Made by a program: the position numbers and the translations under genes
Notes under the pieces: generated by a model
The model's input: the letters and a program-made list of their open reading frames with translations, nothing else
The model's database searches: none
What the model was told of the DNA's origin: nothing
Assembly: GCF_020921035.1 (NCBI RefSeq)
Contig: NC_063156.1
Location: 12,288,501 to 12,352,500 of the forward strand
Origin: Rhodamnia argentea
Taxonomy: Eukaryota; Streptophyta; Magnoliopsida; Myrtales; Myrtaceae
DNA length: 64,000 nucleotides
Direction: 5' to 3'
Shown here: one piece after another, positions 22,145 through 34,519 of the stretch
Layout of the letters: each line of letters begins with the position of its first letter
Position numbering within the stretch: the stretch's first letter is position 1

Positions 22145-25100
22145 ATGGATTCGGTAGAGACATTGCCTTCGAGAGATTCAGATTGTTGTCATGGCTCTAG
22201 TGATGGTCGATTTTCAGCTGGTAGTGCTTGGTTTCGCAATGTTAAGCGTAAATATGATGAGCTGCAATGTAATAGGAGATTCTTGGTGCCCGGGGTTGAG
22301 TATGATTCTGTTGCGAGAATTGAAATCGAGAACGAGATCGTGGCACTGCGCGAGATGGTTTCTAGCCAACAGAAAGCCATACAGGATTTGACGATAGAGC
22401 TCGAAGAAGAGAGGAATGCCGCTTCATCTGCGGCAAGTGAGGCCATGTCCATGATTCTGAGGTTGCAGAGGGACAAGGCGGAAATCCAGATGGATGCGCG
22501 GCAATTCAAGCTCTTTGCGGAGGAGAGAATGGGACATGATCAACAGGAGATCTTGGCTTTGGAGGACCTTTTGTACAAGAGAGAGCAAGCGATACAATCA
22601 CTTACGTGCCAGGTCCAGGCGTATAGACATAGAATGATGAGTTATGGGCTCACTGTGGCTGAAGCCGATGGCGAGCATAGCCTCCAGCATGCCGATAGTC
22701 AAGGCATGACTGAAAATTTTGATTTTCCATCGTATGAATATCCTCCTTTGAAATGCCACTTTAATGAGACATCTGGTCCATGGGAGGGTGAGAATGAGGT
22801 GATTGATGTTGAAAAGTTTGCACATGGTGAGACTCCCCAGGGCCGTAATGAATTGAAGGATTTGGAATTCCGAATTCACCAGATGGAGCAAGATCCCAGC
22901 AACAATCAGATGGATGGGGATTTTCCTGGCCTTGAGAACATCCCAGAGAAAGTTATAGTGGGCCAATCTCCTAGGCAACCGCGACATTCGAGGAGGTCTT
23001 CTAATGATGGTTTGGGTACATTAAATGGAACTAGTAGAGACACTCATTCGGACTTGCCTCTTGCTTCTCCGAGACTCACAAATAGCTTCCAGAAGATGGA
23101 GTGTGTTTCTGAGACGGAGAATTTCTATCAGGCAAAAAAGCTGAATAACACACCAGAAGCTGATGATGACATAACCGACAGGATTTGTACAATTGATTCA
23201 ATCTATACGGGCTTGACGCCGACAAAATCTGCTCATGATCCAATCCATACAGGCTTGACGCCCACAAAATCTGCACATGGCAGTCTTCCAGAGGACATAG
23301 TTACACCAAGATATACTTCCAACTGCATCAATGAGGATCAGGATCCGGATATCACAAAGCTCTACATGAGGCTTCAAGCACTTGAGGCTGACAGGGAATC
23401 ACTGAGGCAGGCAATTGTCTCGATGCAAACTGACAAAGCACAAATGCTATTACTTAAAGAAATAGCTGAGCGTCTGTGTAAGCAAAAATCACCAGAAGAA
23501 TGCATGCCAGTTAGGAAGCCAGCTCGTTTTGGATTCTTCTTCTCTGTTTTCAAGGTAATGTTTCTTTTGTTTTGGTGGTTGCCCCCCGGGGGCGGGGGTG
23601 GTTAGAGGGTGGTTGTTTAACACCAATATATTGTTAACTTTATTCTGATTGATGATTCATGCTGAATGAAGTCTTTTGAATACTTATAGAAAACACTATC
23701 ATCGCTATTTTCTGCTCCACTTTTTGGGGTAGTGGCTTTCACTTAGCTAACTGATTGTGGTTCCTTAAAGAAAGGGCTGTAGGGAAGACGAGGAATTAAC
23801 TGCATTGCACTTCTCAGTTCTGCAAGATGTAGAGGGAATTGAAATGCTGAGGCTGTTGAAAAATAAGACTAGTCTGTCAAGGAAAGTATCTTACCATATG
23901 ATTTTTGCTTGGTGATTCTCCCTAAAGGCAGAAGTAGGCAGTTTGTTGGGATATTGCTTCTTCAACTTCTGCCTTTAGTTTGATTTTCCTTTGCCTTTCC
24001 CACATCTGACCTGTTTACTTAGATTTGTTCTATCATATTGCATAATCAAGTAGCTTTGCCTGTCGGTCAACCAGCGATGCTGTTTCAACAATGAAATTGA
24101 CAATTTTGTCCTTTATGTTTCTCAATTTATTTCCGTCGTTTACAAAATCTATGCGGAAAGTTGTTCTGGTTGAAGCTGAATATTTGTTTGATCTACTTCT
24201 GACGTTTTACTTGTGGTAGATTGTTCGGTAAAGATCTTGTTGGGTTTTTTTTTTTTTTTTTGAGCTAGTATTGGAAATTCTTCATGCAGCATTGACTCTT
24301 TGGAAAGGGAACTTCTTTTACTTTCCATGTTTGGTGCTGCTTTCTCCCTTGTCATAATGACTCTTATAACTCTCTCTTTGCTTTATTTGCAGTGGATTGG
24401 GTCCTTCCCCTTTTGGAGGAAGAAGACTTGTAGAAGCAAGTGAGTACTATTCTTTTTGGTGCTAACACCATGCTATGATACCTGTTTTCCTGTATTTCGA
24501 GGTGGCAGCTTCTCAATTCAGACATTTATGCTACGTTTTGTTTGTTTTTGGTGCAAAATTGCTTTAATTCTGGATTTCCTGCTGAGAAATATGCAGTGGT
24601 ATGAATTTTTGAATGAATTAATAGTACAGATGTCTCTCATGTTGATATTATATAGATAGAACTTGTAAATCACTCTGCTGTTGTGCATTAAGGATTGATT
24701 CTAGCTATCACCAGATGCGGAGTTAATTCGTCAAAATTTGGGAAGTTTGTTTGTTATTCACCTCATAGAACACAAATTTTATAACTTGTTGCGGAGGAAA
24801 TGGTCCTGCCATTAGGGAGCAAGCTTCCCAGTTGGTTTTTCTCCGAATAGAGGGATGTACTTTTGTAGGCCATTTCTCGTCGGCTCTTTTCCAAACACCT
24901 CTAGTAGTGACAAACTTCATGACTAAAAAGAAATTATCTTGCAATTAGGATCCGTGATTTGAAAATATTCATACTTCCAGTTTTATGTTAGCATGCTGCA
25001 CATCTTCGTTTATCTTGACATAATTAATGACCAATGAGTTCCCCTGCCTGTGATCTCTCATCTTCTTCGTTTAAAGATCCTTTATCTTCGACTCGTCACT

Positions 25101-25238
25101 TGCAGGTACCTGTTTGGGCTATCGCCTGATTGTGTGGGCTTGCTAATTCTTTTACAAGACAGACCCCAGATGAAGCAGTGGAGATGTCTGACACGGTCAA
25201 AAAGGGTGGCGTCAACTTTCAAACTTCCATATCCATAG
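22145..25238 (+). CDS. GTD-binding (DUF593) domain protein, probable myosin-binding protein
   Basis: Exons 22145-23554, 24393-24439 and 25106-25238 give 529 aa. The GTD-binding domain (about residues 64-155) has the typical coiled-coil ENEIVALREMVSSQQKAIQD and ILALEDLLYKREQAIQSLTC. Such domains bind the globular tail of class XI myosins and help recruit them to motile vesicles. A second coiled coil (about residues 395-450, LYMRLQALEADRESLRQAIV) precedes a hydrophobic FGFFFSVFKWIGSFPFW segment and the family-typical C-terminus KYLFGLSPDCVGLLILL with QWRCL. The second intron uses GTGAGT at 24440; failure to splice it would stop translation at 24441-24443. The first ATG in frame is 22145. A 42-bp tandem duplication lies in the variable linker (23197-23280). 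Which MYOB number it corresponds to is not decided. Confidence 0.92.
23197..23280 (+). repeat. In-frame 42-bp tandem duplication in the myosin-binding protein
   Basis: Units 23197-23238 and 23239-23280 differ at only about six positions and encode two copies of a 14-residue block containing TGLTPTKSAH. Length 42 keeps the frame. It lies in the low-conservation linker between the two coiled coils. Confidence 0.9.
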
Positions 25239-26619
25239 CAAGCCTCTCCTAATATGCAGAGAAACCGAGAACAGTTGAGGATGCCGAGTCTAAGCATCCG
25301 TCTTCTTTTTATGCATTTGTTGCTGCAGCATTGGCTGTTTCAGAGATAGCATGTTCTTATTCAATTTTTTTCATTCGATATGATTTTTCGGCTTCACTCG
25401 ACAAGTGAAACATGGTCGTACGGTGCGCTCTGATATTTTTCTCACATTCAAGGTGAGGAGGCAAATACGGGCTATTTTTCAGCATATTGTTGCAGTTCTG
25501 GGAGTAGACCTTATTGTGTTCCTGCTCCATTTTACTTAAGCCTGCAGATTTTCTATCTCGTCCAGAACACGCATCAGCCGATCTCCTTCGCTGCGATCTC
25601 TGGGAGGATCAAATGTTTGCCTGCTTGACGATATCCATCTCAGTTTGCAAGACCTTTGGAGTTTAGGTATTCCTGTAATTGGGTCATCTTCTTGGTTAGG
25701 CTGGATGCTTGATGATTGATTGGCTTTTCATTTGGGTGGGGAGCAAGGGCTGGCTACAGAGTGGGCCAAACATAGAAGTAGATATTAGATGGTTTTGTGC
25801 CATCATTATTCATTGCTGAAATTAGCAAAGCAAAAGAACGCAAATGTTCCTGCTGGAAGTCTTTTACACTGGATTTTCGTTTCGAAATAAATGTCGGTCT
25901 TTGATTTAGTAATCAGGTTTTTTGGCTTTTTTTTACCTGTACTTTTGAAATCTTCTTTTTTGGGCAGAAAATCTACAATCTTAAAGGCATATATTATAGC
26001 ATCTGGATTGTTATCCTATAATACCATTTTTACTTGGTCGGAAGTTCCAAAGCTGTAGATTGGAAGAGGTTTTCCCCTCCAAGCAAAGGTAAACAGCAGC
26101 CATGCCAAATTGCCGATCAATCTTTGTTTGATCTATCAGCCCAAGACTTTGTGCGACCTTTCCGCTTGTTTACTATCGTTTGACATTTTCGTGATAATAT
26201 ATGACGTAGTACTATCCACCGTCAACTGTTTAGCTGTTGAATGACACTGATGGTTTGACCTTTTTCATGCGTTTGGGAATGCTTTACCAAAGCGACTATT
26301 GGGACTTTGGAAATGCCTCGAGTGAAAGTCATGGGGTTTAGCACATTTTTCAAAGTGCTTTGAGGTCAAAGTTGCTTCGTCAAAAGCTCAAAATTCTTCT
26401 GGCCAACAAAATGGGAAGCTCAAAATTCAAAATCTCTGTTTACTTTGGATTTGGAGCTTTGTCAGTATTGCCTAGTCGGGTCAATGAATTTCCTAAAGTT
26501 CCTGCCCTGTCCTCTTTAAATTATCCAACCTTTAACTATACCCCCGCCCCGCTAGAGGGAGAGAGAGATGATGGCAAAGCTTGCATCCGTTTAGGCGGTT
26601 CTTGGCCAGGGTTGCTTTA
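25239..26619. other. 3' UTR of the myosin-binding protein gene and spacer
   Basis: The first few hundred bases are plausible 3' UTR. The rest contains no recognised gene. The frame 26360-26620 has no domain. Confidence 0.5.
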
Positions 26620-27225
26620 GCAACTTTTTTAATTGCGTCAATTTAATCATAAATATTTTGATGAATTACCAATTTAGTCTTAAATCTTTTATCGATTTGC
26701 CAATGTAATCATTCCAGGCAATTTTAGTAGCAAATCATTGATATGGACGCTGATTATCCTACGTGGTGTGGCCGATCTTGATATGGATAATTTTTGCATT
26801 TATATATATTTATAAAAAATTGCCTTTTTTTACTTGTTTTTCCTTTGGCCTGTGGCCGATACTCAACCATGGCGGCTATCGGCCACAATCGAGGTTCGCC
26901 CTTGCCGGATTCGACAAAGGCGCTCCTCGCCCGAGCCGCAAGGGTCGAGCCCTTGCCTGTGGCCGATTGCCGACCATGGCCGAGTACCCGCCACATGCCA
27001 AACAAATATAAAATTAAAAATTAAAATTAAATAAATTGGAGATTGTCCACTTCAATGCAGGCTATGCCATGTTGTCAACGATTTTTGGGCAAAATTGATT
27101 GAAATGACAAAATTGGCAAATCGATAAAAGGTATATGATTAAATTGGTAGATCGACAAAAGGGTTAAGACTAAGTTAGCACAATTGAAAGGGTTATAATC
27201 AAATTATCTGTTGTACAATAGGTTT
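26620..27225. mobile_element. Inverted-arm phrase element with GC-rich core (GTCCTAAAC family)
   Basis: The left arm repeats AATTTAGTCTTAAATC-type phrases; the right arm has the reverse complement (TTAAGACTAAGTTAGCA, AATTGGCAAATCGATAAA). The core 26850-26995 is GC-rich, with GGCCGAT, CCATGGC and CCCTTGCC words, bordered by T-rich and A-rich stretches. Overlapping frames on both strands in the core are not genes. The outer ends are degraded, so limits are approximate. Confidence 0.6.
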
Positions 27226-27859
27226 ATGAGTTTTTTGAGAATTACCCCAGCAGAACCCGATGCAAGAGCATCCGACAAATCGAAACAATCCTTCACCTCT
27301 GATGTGATTCCATTGGCAAGTCCAGCGACATCATTGTTTATTCAAGCTAAAATTAACTATGGTTATAGCTTGCTATGCTGGGTTGAGAATAAAGATGTCG
27401 ATATGTAAACTATCGGTTAGAGAGTTACCAATTCACCGAAATAATTGTCGATTTCGAAGCACATCCACAACATACCAGTGGGAGGTTGTTTAGAGCTATT
27501 TCCTTTGTCATTTGGAGACTTCCTATGATAGTTACTTGCTTATTCAACCTAGTAAACAAATTTGCTAAAAAATCCAAGTGCAAGTCTCCATGCCTTTAAT
27601 AAATTTATGGATTCTTGCTATCATTAATGCTTGTTCTAGTTATTAGGAGTTTAATTACTTTCTAGTTTCCATGTCTCTTTAATATTCTGGTTGTTCTCAT
27701 GAGTTGTTAATGTTTGTCTATTTTCTATGTCTGAGTCCTTCTATGTGATGAGGAGAATTCTCCATTCTAATGTAGATTTGTTGATTGAATGAGAATTTCT
27801 CTTCATGAATTGAATTGTTAAACCCTCGAAAGAGTGGATTACTCCTTGGTGGTGAACCA
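27226..27859. other. Spacer between phrase elements
   Basis: AT-rich sequence with no recognised gene or repeat. Confidence 0.4.
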
Positions 27860-28212
27860 AAGATTGAAAAAATTATCCAAAAAGTCCTAAACTTATTACA
27901 CTTGTGTCAATTCAGATTGTGCAATTCAGTCCTAAACCTTTTGACAACTTGCGAATCCAGTCCTAAATTTTTCAATTATGACAATTTGGTCATAAACCTT
28001 GCCAAACTAGTCTTAAACCTTTTCAAGAATTAGTAATTTAGTTCTTCCGGCCAATTACTCAAATAAAAGATTTAAGACTAAAATGGCAAACTTTCAAAAG
28101 ATTTAGGACTAAATTGAAAAAATTTCAAAATGTTTAAGACTAAATTGACATAATTAAAAGATTTAGAACTGAATTCGTAAGTTGTCAAAAGGTTTTGGTA
28201 ATTTCCCCCACC
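27860..28212. mobile_element. Inverted-arm phrase element (GTCCTAAAC family), no core
   Basis: The left arm carries four variants of CAGTCCTAAACCTTTT at about 36-bp spacing. The right arm carries the reverse complement (AAAGATTTAGGACTAAATTG). They meet near 28045 without a GC-rich core. End positions are approximate. Confidence 0.65.
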
Positions 28213-28297
28213 GAAAACTCTTTAGTCCCGATTGGTGGTTTAACCTTTAGACTTTGGTGGTAAGCTTTTATCCAATCTAACCTTTATCCTTGGCTGA

Positions 28298-28735
28298 GGA
28301 GAAATTACCAAACAAGTCCTAAACCTATTCTACTTGTGCTAATTCAATCCTAAATATTTCAATTGTGTTAATTTAATTCTAAATCTTATGATGATTTGCC
28401 AATTTATTTCTAAACCCTTCAATTGTATCAATTTAGTCCTAAACGTTTTGAAATTTTGCCAATTTAGTCCTAAATCCTTTGAAGTTCTGTCATTTTAGTC
28501 ATAATTCTATTATCGGAGTAACTAATCGGAATGACTAAATGGACGATTCGTTAATAGGTTTAGAACTAGTTTGGTAAATCATTAAAAGGATTGAGACTAA
28601 ATTGGCATAATTGAAAGATTTAAGATTAACTTAGCAAATTATCAAAAGGTTAAGGACTAAATTGACATAATTGAAAGGTTTAAGACTGAATTTGTATAAA
28701 TGTAATATGTTTAGGACTTTTTAGATAACTTTTCC
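28298..28735. mobile_element. Inverted-arm phrase element (GTCCTAAAC family) with 9-bp target duplication
   Basis: The 438-bp element starts GGAGAAATTACCAAAC and ends with the inverted match AGATAACTTTTCC. Flanks CTTGGCTGA (28289-28297) and CTTGGCTAA (28736-28744) differ at one base, supporting a 9-bp target duplication as in Mutator-type transposons. Its arms are tandem CCTAAACCTTTT-type phrases and their complement, with no core. Confidence 0.75.
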
Positions 28736-28744
28736 CTTGGCTAA

Positions 28745-29552
28745 TGGTGCGTCCTTATGTCTTGGTGGTGATCGTATTCTATATTCCTTTACTGTTTCGT
28801 ACACTCGTCCAAACACTTATCCCCGAAATTCCCCCATGCATCATTCTTCTTCATCCATACACCTCACCGATCGCAAACACATAACCTGTGGAAAACCCCA
28901 GCAACGGAATCACTCGCCCAAGCACGCATCAAAACGTGAGCAATATCCGCGAGCACAGGGGATGTCAATTGAAGGAGCATATGTTACAAACAAAGTAGAT
29001 GGTTCACAATTTGCCTTTAGGCGTCGAAATCCGCTACAGTCAACCTGGAGAAGATCGTAGCGGCAGTCTCTTTCCATTTTTGGCTAAACAAAGTAATCGT
29101 CGCTGCGCAGCAAAAGCATGCTATTCTGCTGGAGTGTATGCTTTGCTACATAAGACTTCAAATGGCCAAATTGAATCAGAGCGGTACGTGGAATACAGAG
29201 GAGCCCATGAACAAATCTATCAAGCTTTTCCATTGCTTTCTATATTTTCTAGTGAGTGAAAACTAAAGTTTCTTCGATTGTACGTCTCTAGAGAGAGAGT
29301 GGTTATAGTATTATAATCACAGAAAAGGTTACTAATCGTAGGGAGGATTACTTGTAATTGCATAAGTACAGACTCCACGAGCAGAAGGAAGTACTTTCAG
29401 ATGCTGTAACATCTCAAAGATTACACCGTGGACTCGTGTCTTGTTGGGACTATTAGTGCAAGGAGAGTGGAGGATCCAAGGGAATGGATTCGACCCATCA
29501 TACATCGGATTCTTCTGTCTTTTATTTCTATGATGATTTATTTTGTGTGAAT
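28745..29552. other. Spacer with unidentified short ORFs
   Basis: A frame starting at 28999 (86 codons, +) looks moderately protein-like but matches nothing I know and has no neighbouring exons. No other feature is evident. Confidence 0.35.
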
Positions 29553-30246
29553 TAGGGGTATGCAACAGGACCGGACTGCCCTAAAAACCGGTCCGTTTTC
29601 AGTTCTCACGTGAACAGGTTCGGTTCCCGATTCTAAATTTTTTGAATCTGTTTAAATAGGTCCGATTCCCGATTCCAAGTGAAGACCCATTCAAGAACCG
29701 AACTGGTTTTGAAACTAGTTCTTAGCTACAATAAAAGAAATATAATTTCTCTAAGATGAGTCTAATTTTACCTTGCCTTATTTGTTTCTTCTCCATTCTT
29801 TGTTGCCTCTCTTTATTCTTTAGAGCAATATTTTCATAGTTGAATAGAAAATTGAGTTTAAAATTTTATTTTGATGAATGAGGAATGGAGTTTTATAATT
29901 TATGTTCTATGTTATGTGCTTGAACTTTTTATTGTTTATAATTGTATATTGCTATGTGTTTGAACTTTTCATTGTTTATAGCTATATGTGACCATGTGTT
30001 TGGTAGATATGGATTCATGTTGATCATCATTTACTTTGAGCCGTTTTGTCACTCCTATTATTTTGCTGTAAAAAAATGAAATAAAAAAAAGAAAAAAAAA
30101 AAATGTTTTGAGGTAGACCTTGAAATCGGAACAGAAAAACAGGTTAGGTTCTTTAATGGGGTTCCAAAACTGAGAACCCATTATAACATGGTAGGTTCCA
30201 GATTTCAAGTATAGAACCAACGCACCCCCGGAATTGATCACCCTTA
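29553..30246. mobile_element. hAT-type MITE, GGTTCCGG family, copy 2
   Basis: It starts TAGGGGTATGCAACAGGACC and ends GATCACCCTTA. The interior has GGTTCGGTTCCCGATTC and its inverted counterparts near both ends. The 8-bp flanks GTGTGAAT and CCACGAAT agree only in the last four bases, so the copy is older or its duplication has decayed. Confidence 0.6.
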
Positions 30247-30422
30247 CCACGAATTGAAAATTGAAGTTCTGCATAAACATGCATCTTTTGAAAAAAAAAA
30301 ACACGAAGTAGAGTCAAACAAGTAGCCCAATACTTAAATTGTGGAAAAGTTTACAGGTTTCGCTCAACAACCAATTTGCCAACCCCTTTAATATTGCGTT
30401 TCGTCCCTTAGGAGATCCTTAA

Positions 30423-31125
30423 GCTGTATTTGGTCGTTCGAATTCGGGTTGAGACAGGATATAATGAGATAAAGTAAGATTAGAAATTCCCGTAATAATC
30501 CTCCTCGTATCCTGCTAATAGACGTGTTCGATCCGGGTTGCCTTTTGGTTGGATGGCCATTCACTTCATTCCCATCGTCATCGTCATCGCCGTCACCCCC
30601 TCTCTCCTCCATTTTCAAACTTTCACTCACATCTTCTTCTTTCTCCGTCTCCGTCTCGCCCTGTTTCTGAGATGGGATGTGACTTTCACTTGGCATGAGG
30701 ATCGATCCCGGGTGGATGACCCTCAAGCTCCTGAAGAACCTTCTGTTCCATGTCGAGACCATGCTCATTTCTTCACTTGCCCACCCGGGTCAACAAAAAG
30801 AACGTGCAAGTTGTTCCTGGTCATACTTCCCCCCTTGTGATCTTTGCAAATCCTCCTAACAATCTGCTATCGGCTGGCCGACGATGACGATAGGCGGTGG
30901 TAGGAGGCGACGGTGATCCCGCAGTGGTCAGAAGCGACATGTTCTTCTTGTTTTGTTAAGTTATTTTAAACGTTTTTTTTAATCTAATCTGGGCTTATCC
31001 CACTCATGCCCCATATGTTTTATCTGGCATTGTATCCGAATAAATCGGGGATAATCCGTCCCGGAGGATGTCGTCAAACATTGGATAGGATAAGTTGTTA
31101 TCCTATTCGGACTACCAAACGTAGC
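30423..31125. mobile_element. MITE with GCTGTATTTGGTCGT ends, copy 1
   Basis: The left end GCTGTATTTGGTCGTTCG and the right end, reverse-complemented GCTACGTTTGGTAGTCCG, form imperfect terminal inverted repeats of about 25 bp. A second copy lies at 59359-59913. Both interiors share TATCC/GGATA-rich subterminal words. The frame 30388-30768 on the minus strand crosses the left end and is not a gene. Confidence 0.6.
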
Positions 31126-31863
31126 ATCACTGTTATGGAATGACCGTGTCAATATGTCAAGTTAAACCAAAATGGCTAGAATGCCATTATTAAATTTGCC
31201 AAAACGTCATACCTCGGTCACTGCTCGGTCCCCGCCTATAAGCTGGGTAGCCTGCAGCGGTGGGTCGTGACCGGTGCACCCGCCTCAGGTGATCCCCTAG
31301 GCGAGGGATCTTGAGCCCATGGTTGTGACCTGAGGGTGGCAAATGCGCAGCGCCGGCTCCGGGCACGGTACAAACCTACCCGAAAAGAGCCGTGCTCTCA
31401 CCGGTACAACTTCTATAAAATTTCATGCCCTACTTGTGATCCAACTTTCACTCCCAACTATTACATTCATTCTGCAAATTTGAGCACCCCGGTTACTCGC
31501 AATATCGAATCTCAATCTCGCAATCTCTATCCAATCCTCAATCGTCTTACCATACTCAATCGTCTCACCATACTCAATCGCCTCGATTACCTATTGTCCG
31601 TTTACAATCCTAACTCTTTGAGCACTCCTCATCAAAAGGCTTAGAACCTATTTCTGAAATATCAGATTACATTGAAGTATAAACAGGACAATAAATTGCA
31701 CTTATTATGTGAAACACAACCATGCACGGGTTGAAAGTCTCAGGACCATGAGATTCAAAGTACATATAATTCTTGCAAAGACAAAGTACTGAACAGCCTC
31801 CAGCTACATTGTGTTTACACAAAATGACTCACTAAGAAGCCAAAGGAAGTACGCCCGTTCTCT
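31126..31863. other. Spacer downstream of the VQ gene, with an 18-bp triple repeat
   Basis: At 31537-31590 three 18-bp units beginning CTCAATCG follow each other. A GC-richer stretch at 31200-31330 contains GGCGAGGGATC-like words similar to the cores of the phrase elements. The last 150 bp are probably the 3' UTR of the VQ gene. Confidence 0.45.
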
Positions 31864-32199
31864 CTACCTGCAAAAGTACTCGATGCTAGACGATGGCGAC
31901 GGCGAGGACAACCACAATAGAGAAGAAGACGGAGAGACATCCGACAGCAGCGCCGCCCCCTTTGCCGTTTGGTCATTCTTCCCGGTGAGCCTCTGTACCA
32001 CATCCATGAACTCCTCCGGCCTCACATGTATGACCTTCGGCGACCTCAAGTACACTATGACCGGAGCAGCCGAACGGCTCGTCGTCGTCACTCGAGCCTT
32101 CTTCTTGATCTTGGCCGACTCCTTGCTCACTGCTAGCTCCGCGGGCTTCGGACCTTGCAACCGCACCCTCCTGCCGCCGCTCCCTCCCACGAACTCCAT
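31864..32199 (-). CDS. VQ motif-containing protein
   Basis: A single-exon gene of 111 codons, normal size for small plant VQ proteins, which are mostly intronless. The motif FMDVVQRLTG (residues 64-73) matches the FxxxVQxLTG core, preceded by VIVYLRSPKVIHVRPEEF. An N-terminal basic stretch KIKKKARV (about residues 30-37) could serve in nuclear localisation. VQ proteins bind WRKY transcription factors and MAP kinases and modulate defence and development. The start at 32199 is the first ATG in the frame; upstream there are only GTG codons. The C-terminus is serine-rich (SDVSPSSSLLWLSSPSPSSS). The subfamily number cannot be assigned by eye. Confidence 0.93.
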   Translation of the reverse strand: MEFVGGSGGRRVRLQGPKPAELAVSKESAKIKKKARVTTTSRSAAPVIVYLRSPKVIHVRPEEFMDVVQRLTGKNDQTAKGAALLSDVSPSSSLLWLSSPSPSSSIEYFCR

Positions 32200-32360
32200 C
32201 CACAGTGGCGGGGTCCTAACTTTAGCCAAATAATATCGAGGAAGAGACCTGGTTACCACCTCCCTCTCGCTCTCTCGCTCGCTCGCTTGTCAATAAGCTT
32301 TCGACTTATTCTCTGCTCCGTGTTAACTGCATGGGAATTGGATCAGCTGATCCAACTTGT

Positions 32361-32369
32361 CTATATATG
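32361..32369 (-). promoter_or_regulatory. TATA box of the VQ gene
   Basis: On the minus strand the word CATATATAG lies about 165 bp upstream of the VQ start codon, which would give a leader of about 130 nt. Assigned by position and sequence only. Confidence 0.5.
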
Positions 32370-32399
32370 CAAGGCACCGCCGAATAACTGGTCTCCACT

Positions 32400-34204
32400 T
32401 TGAAGTGGTCCGGGCTAATCTTCAGTCATTATTCTGTTGCCGCACTTAGTTAATTCTGCCGGCTGCGAACTTTTATTACGTAAAATATTGTCTGAAGAGT
32501 TCTTTGACGCGGTTGAACCACCGCAAGAGGACGAACGAGAGGTGACATGACAAGGTCAAACCTATGGTGTCAAAAGTTCCAGAGATTTTAAAATGTCAAC
32601 GCTGAGCTCTTCCTTTGTGTGTGTGTGTATATATATATTCAAGGGTTTTACTTTTTTATCGTTGAAACTTTGGACTCAAGAGGACAGAAGATCTGAAACG
32701 TTTGAATCGGCACCGCACCGTCTTGGGTTTTTGTTTAAGGCAGCGGGAAAAGTCAAAGGTAAATACAACCACCGAAATAGAAACCTTCACGTGAAAAATT
32801 CAAACGTAAAGAGTTCTAAGTCCGAGGTTTGTCTATCGACACGTGATCAAACCCTTGCGAGAAGGTAATTTTGCCCATCCGGGATTGTTGAAGAGTCAAA
32901 GAACATTCATCCGCAGATTCACGTAAGGTGATTAAACTATTCATAAGGTGTTAGGCCTCCGTCGGTTTCATGACAAAGGAGTTTTCGAATGCAATCCCGA
33001 TAGACCTTCGGTTCTTAACGTAGTCAATGGCCCTGGTTTGCCTTGAACCCGTGGCCGGGCACCGAGCGATCTATGTGTACATCGGCACATAGGTCGTGGC
33101 CTAATCTATGACGGAGATGACTTAACAAAGATGGTTTATGATCGAGACTGGCCAAATGATACGTTGAGGCTCAGATTCGGACCATGTGATCAGGTAGTGA
33201 TTAGGTTCGTGCCATGATATGACTATACATGACCCGAGCAAGCCATGAGTGTGACTAGGATAAGCTTGCATTGAGCCCGTACATGCATGAGAGGCTACCG
33301 ATGTTCTTCCATGAGCGAGCCGAGGCCGAGGCGAGCGAGCCGAGCGTCCGATAAGTGGTTGGTTCGATACTAGGCAGTGGCATGGCCGAGTGTGTGTTTA
33401 TATATATGTGTGTGTATGTATATGTATGTATGTGCGTGTGTGTCTTTTCATGCGGTTTGTGTCTAGCAGATGATTAAACTATAATTAGCATCTCGTACCT
33501 CTCGTTACGGCTATTTATAGATCAAAACCCAAACTATCAATGAAAATATGGGCTCAAACTATAAAAGCCTTTTTGTGTCTAGAAGGTGCTGCCCCCTTGG
33601 CACCTTCGTCTGGGCAGTTCCCCTAGAACCCACCGGCTCATCATGGAGTGTGACCCACGTACCTCCCTATCAATGGGGAGTATGAACCACACCCTAACAA
33701 TCAATTAGTAACCAGCACCAGCGACCTTTGAGGCAAACGGCGACCAGCAGAGTCCAAGACCAATGGTGGCAACGGAGACGTTGATCTAGCTGGTTTTTTT
33801 TTTTTTTTTGGGTAAAAAAGAAAAACAGCTCGATCAAAAATGCGGAATTGAAAACTTTATACTTTGCTGGTTGCTGTACTTTTCAGGAAATTTTATTCAA
33901 TCCCACATTTTGACTCTCTCCGAACAATAAAATATGAATCCCATTCCTTGAGAAATCTAATTCCGCACTGAACTAAACTGAGTCAAAATATTCCATCTTA
34001 CCATTCTAAACAACGGTTGTAGAGCCAAGTATATACTACAAGCATCTACTTCTTTCGTGAACTTCGTAGCTAGATGTTTATATATTCAATCTTTGAGTCG
34101 TGATCGCTTGGATGAATGTCGATCTTTTAAGTACCTAAATCGCGGTACGTTATTAGAAGCATCTTGACTCGTTAAACGTGGCACCACTTTAAATTTCCAT
34201 AGTC
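32400..34204. other. Intergenic spacer with TG/TA microsatellites
   Basis: Dinucleotide tracts lie at 32617-32638 (TG then TA) and about 33395-33442 (TG/TA mixture). A T15 run lies at about 33794. No gene was recognised. Confidence 0.5.
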
Positions 34205-34429
34205 CTAAACCAAATGCTTCGAATTTGAGCAAAAAGAGAATGCGTCTCTTTGGTCAACGGAGCAGGAGTTGCCCGAGGTTGACTCGAGGAAATTATTAAG
34301 AGGTGGATTGGACTGGTCCACGAACGAAAGATCCTGTCCAAAGGGCCCATCATTAATGATGTCATGCCGATTCATCGGTGGTGGAAACTGGAGACCATTC
34401 AACCGTCCTCCATTCCTTTCTCTTAGCAT
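34205..34429 (-). pseudogene. Unidentified C-terminal-exon-like ORF
   Basis: A 74-codon frame beginning with ATG reads like the end of a regulatory protein: GLQFPPPMNRHD, then LNNFLESTSGNS, then DAFSFCSNSKHLV and a stop. I do not recognise the family. The sequence just upstream on this strand has stops in all frames within 100 bp, then the hAT MITE at 34520-35166. It may be the remnant of a gene interrupted by that element. Confidence 0.25.
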
Positions 34430-34519
34430 TCCCTAAATCCTCCACAGTCCGGTTTATTATGCTGTTGGGTTAGCTGGGGAGGACAGAAGTTGTCCCGAAG
34501 ATACTATGTCATCGAGACT

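Noticed and set aside
31336-31644. 102-codon plus frame with an LNRLTI repeat
   Set aside because: The repeat is an 18-bp tandem triplication and the rest has no domain; not supported as a gene.
33785-33835. T15-GGG tract as a micro-insertion
   Set aside because: The flanks do not form a direct repeat and the cap differs from GGTC.
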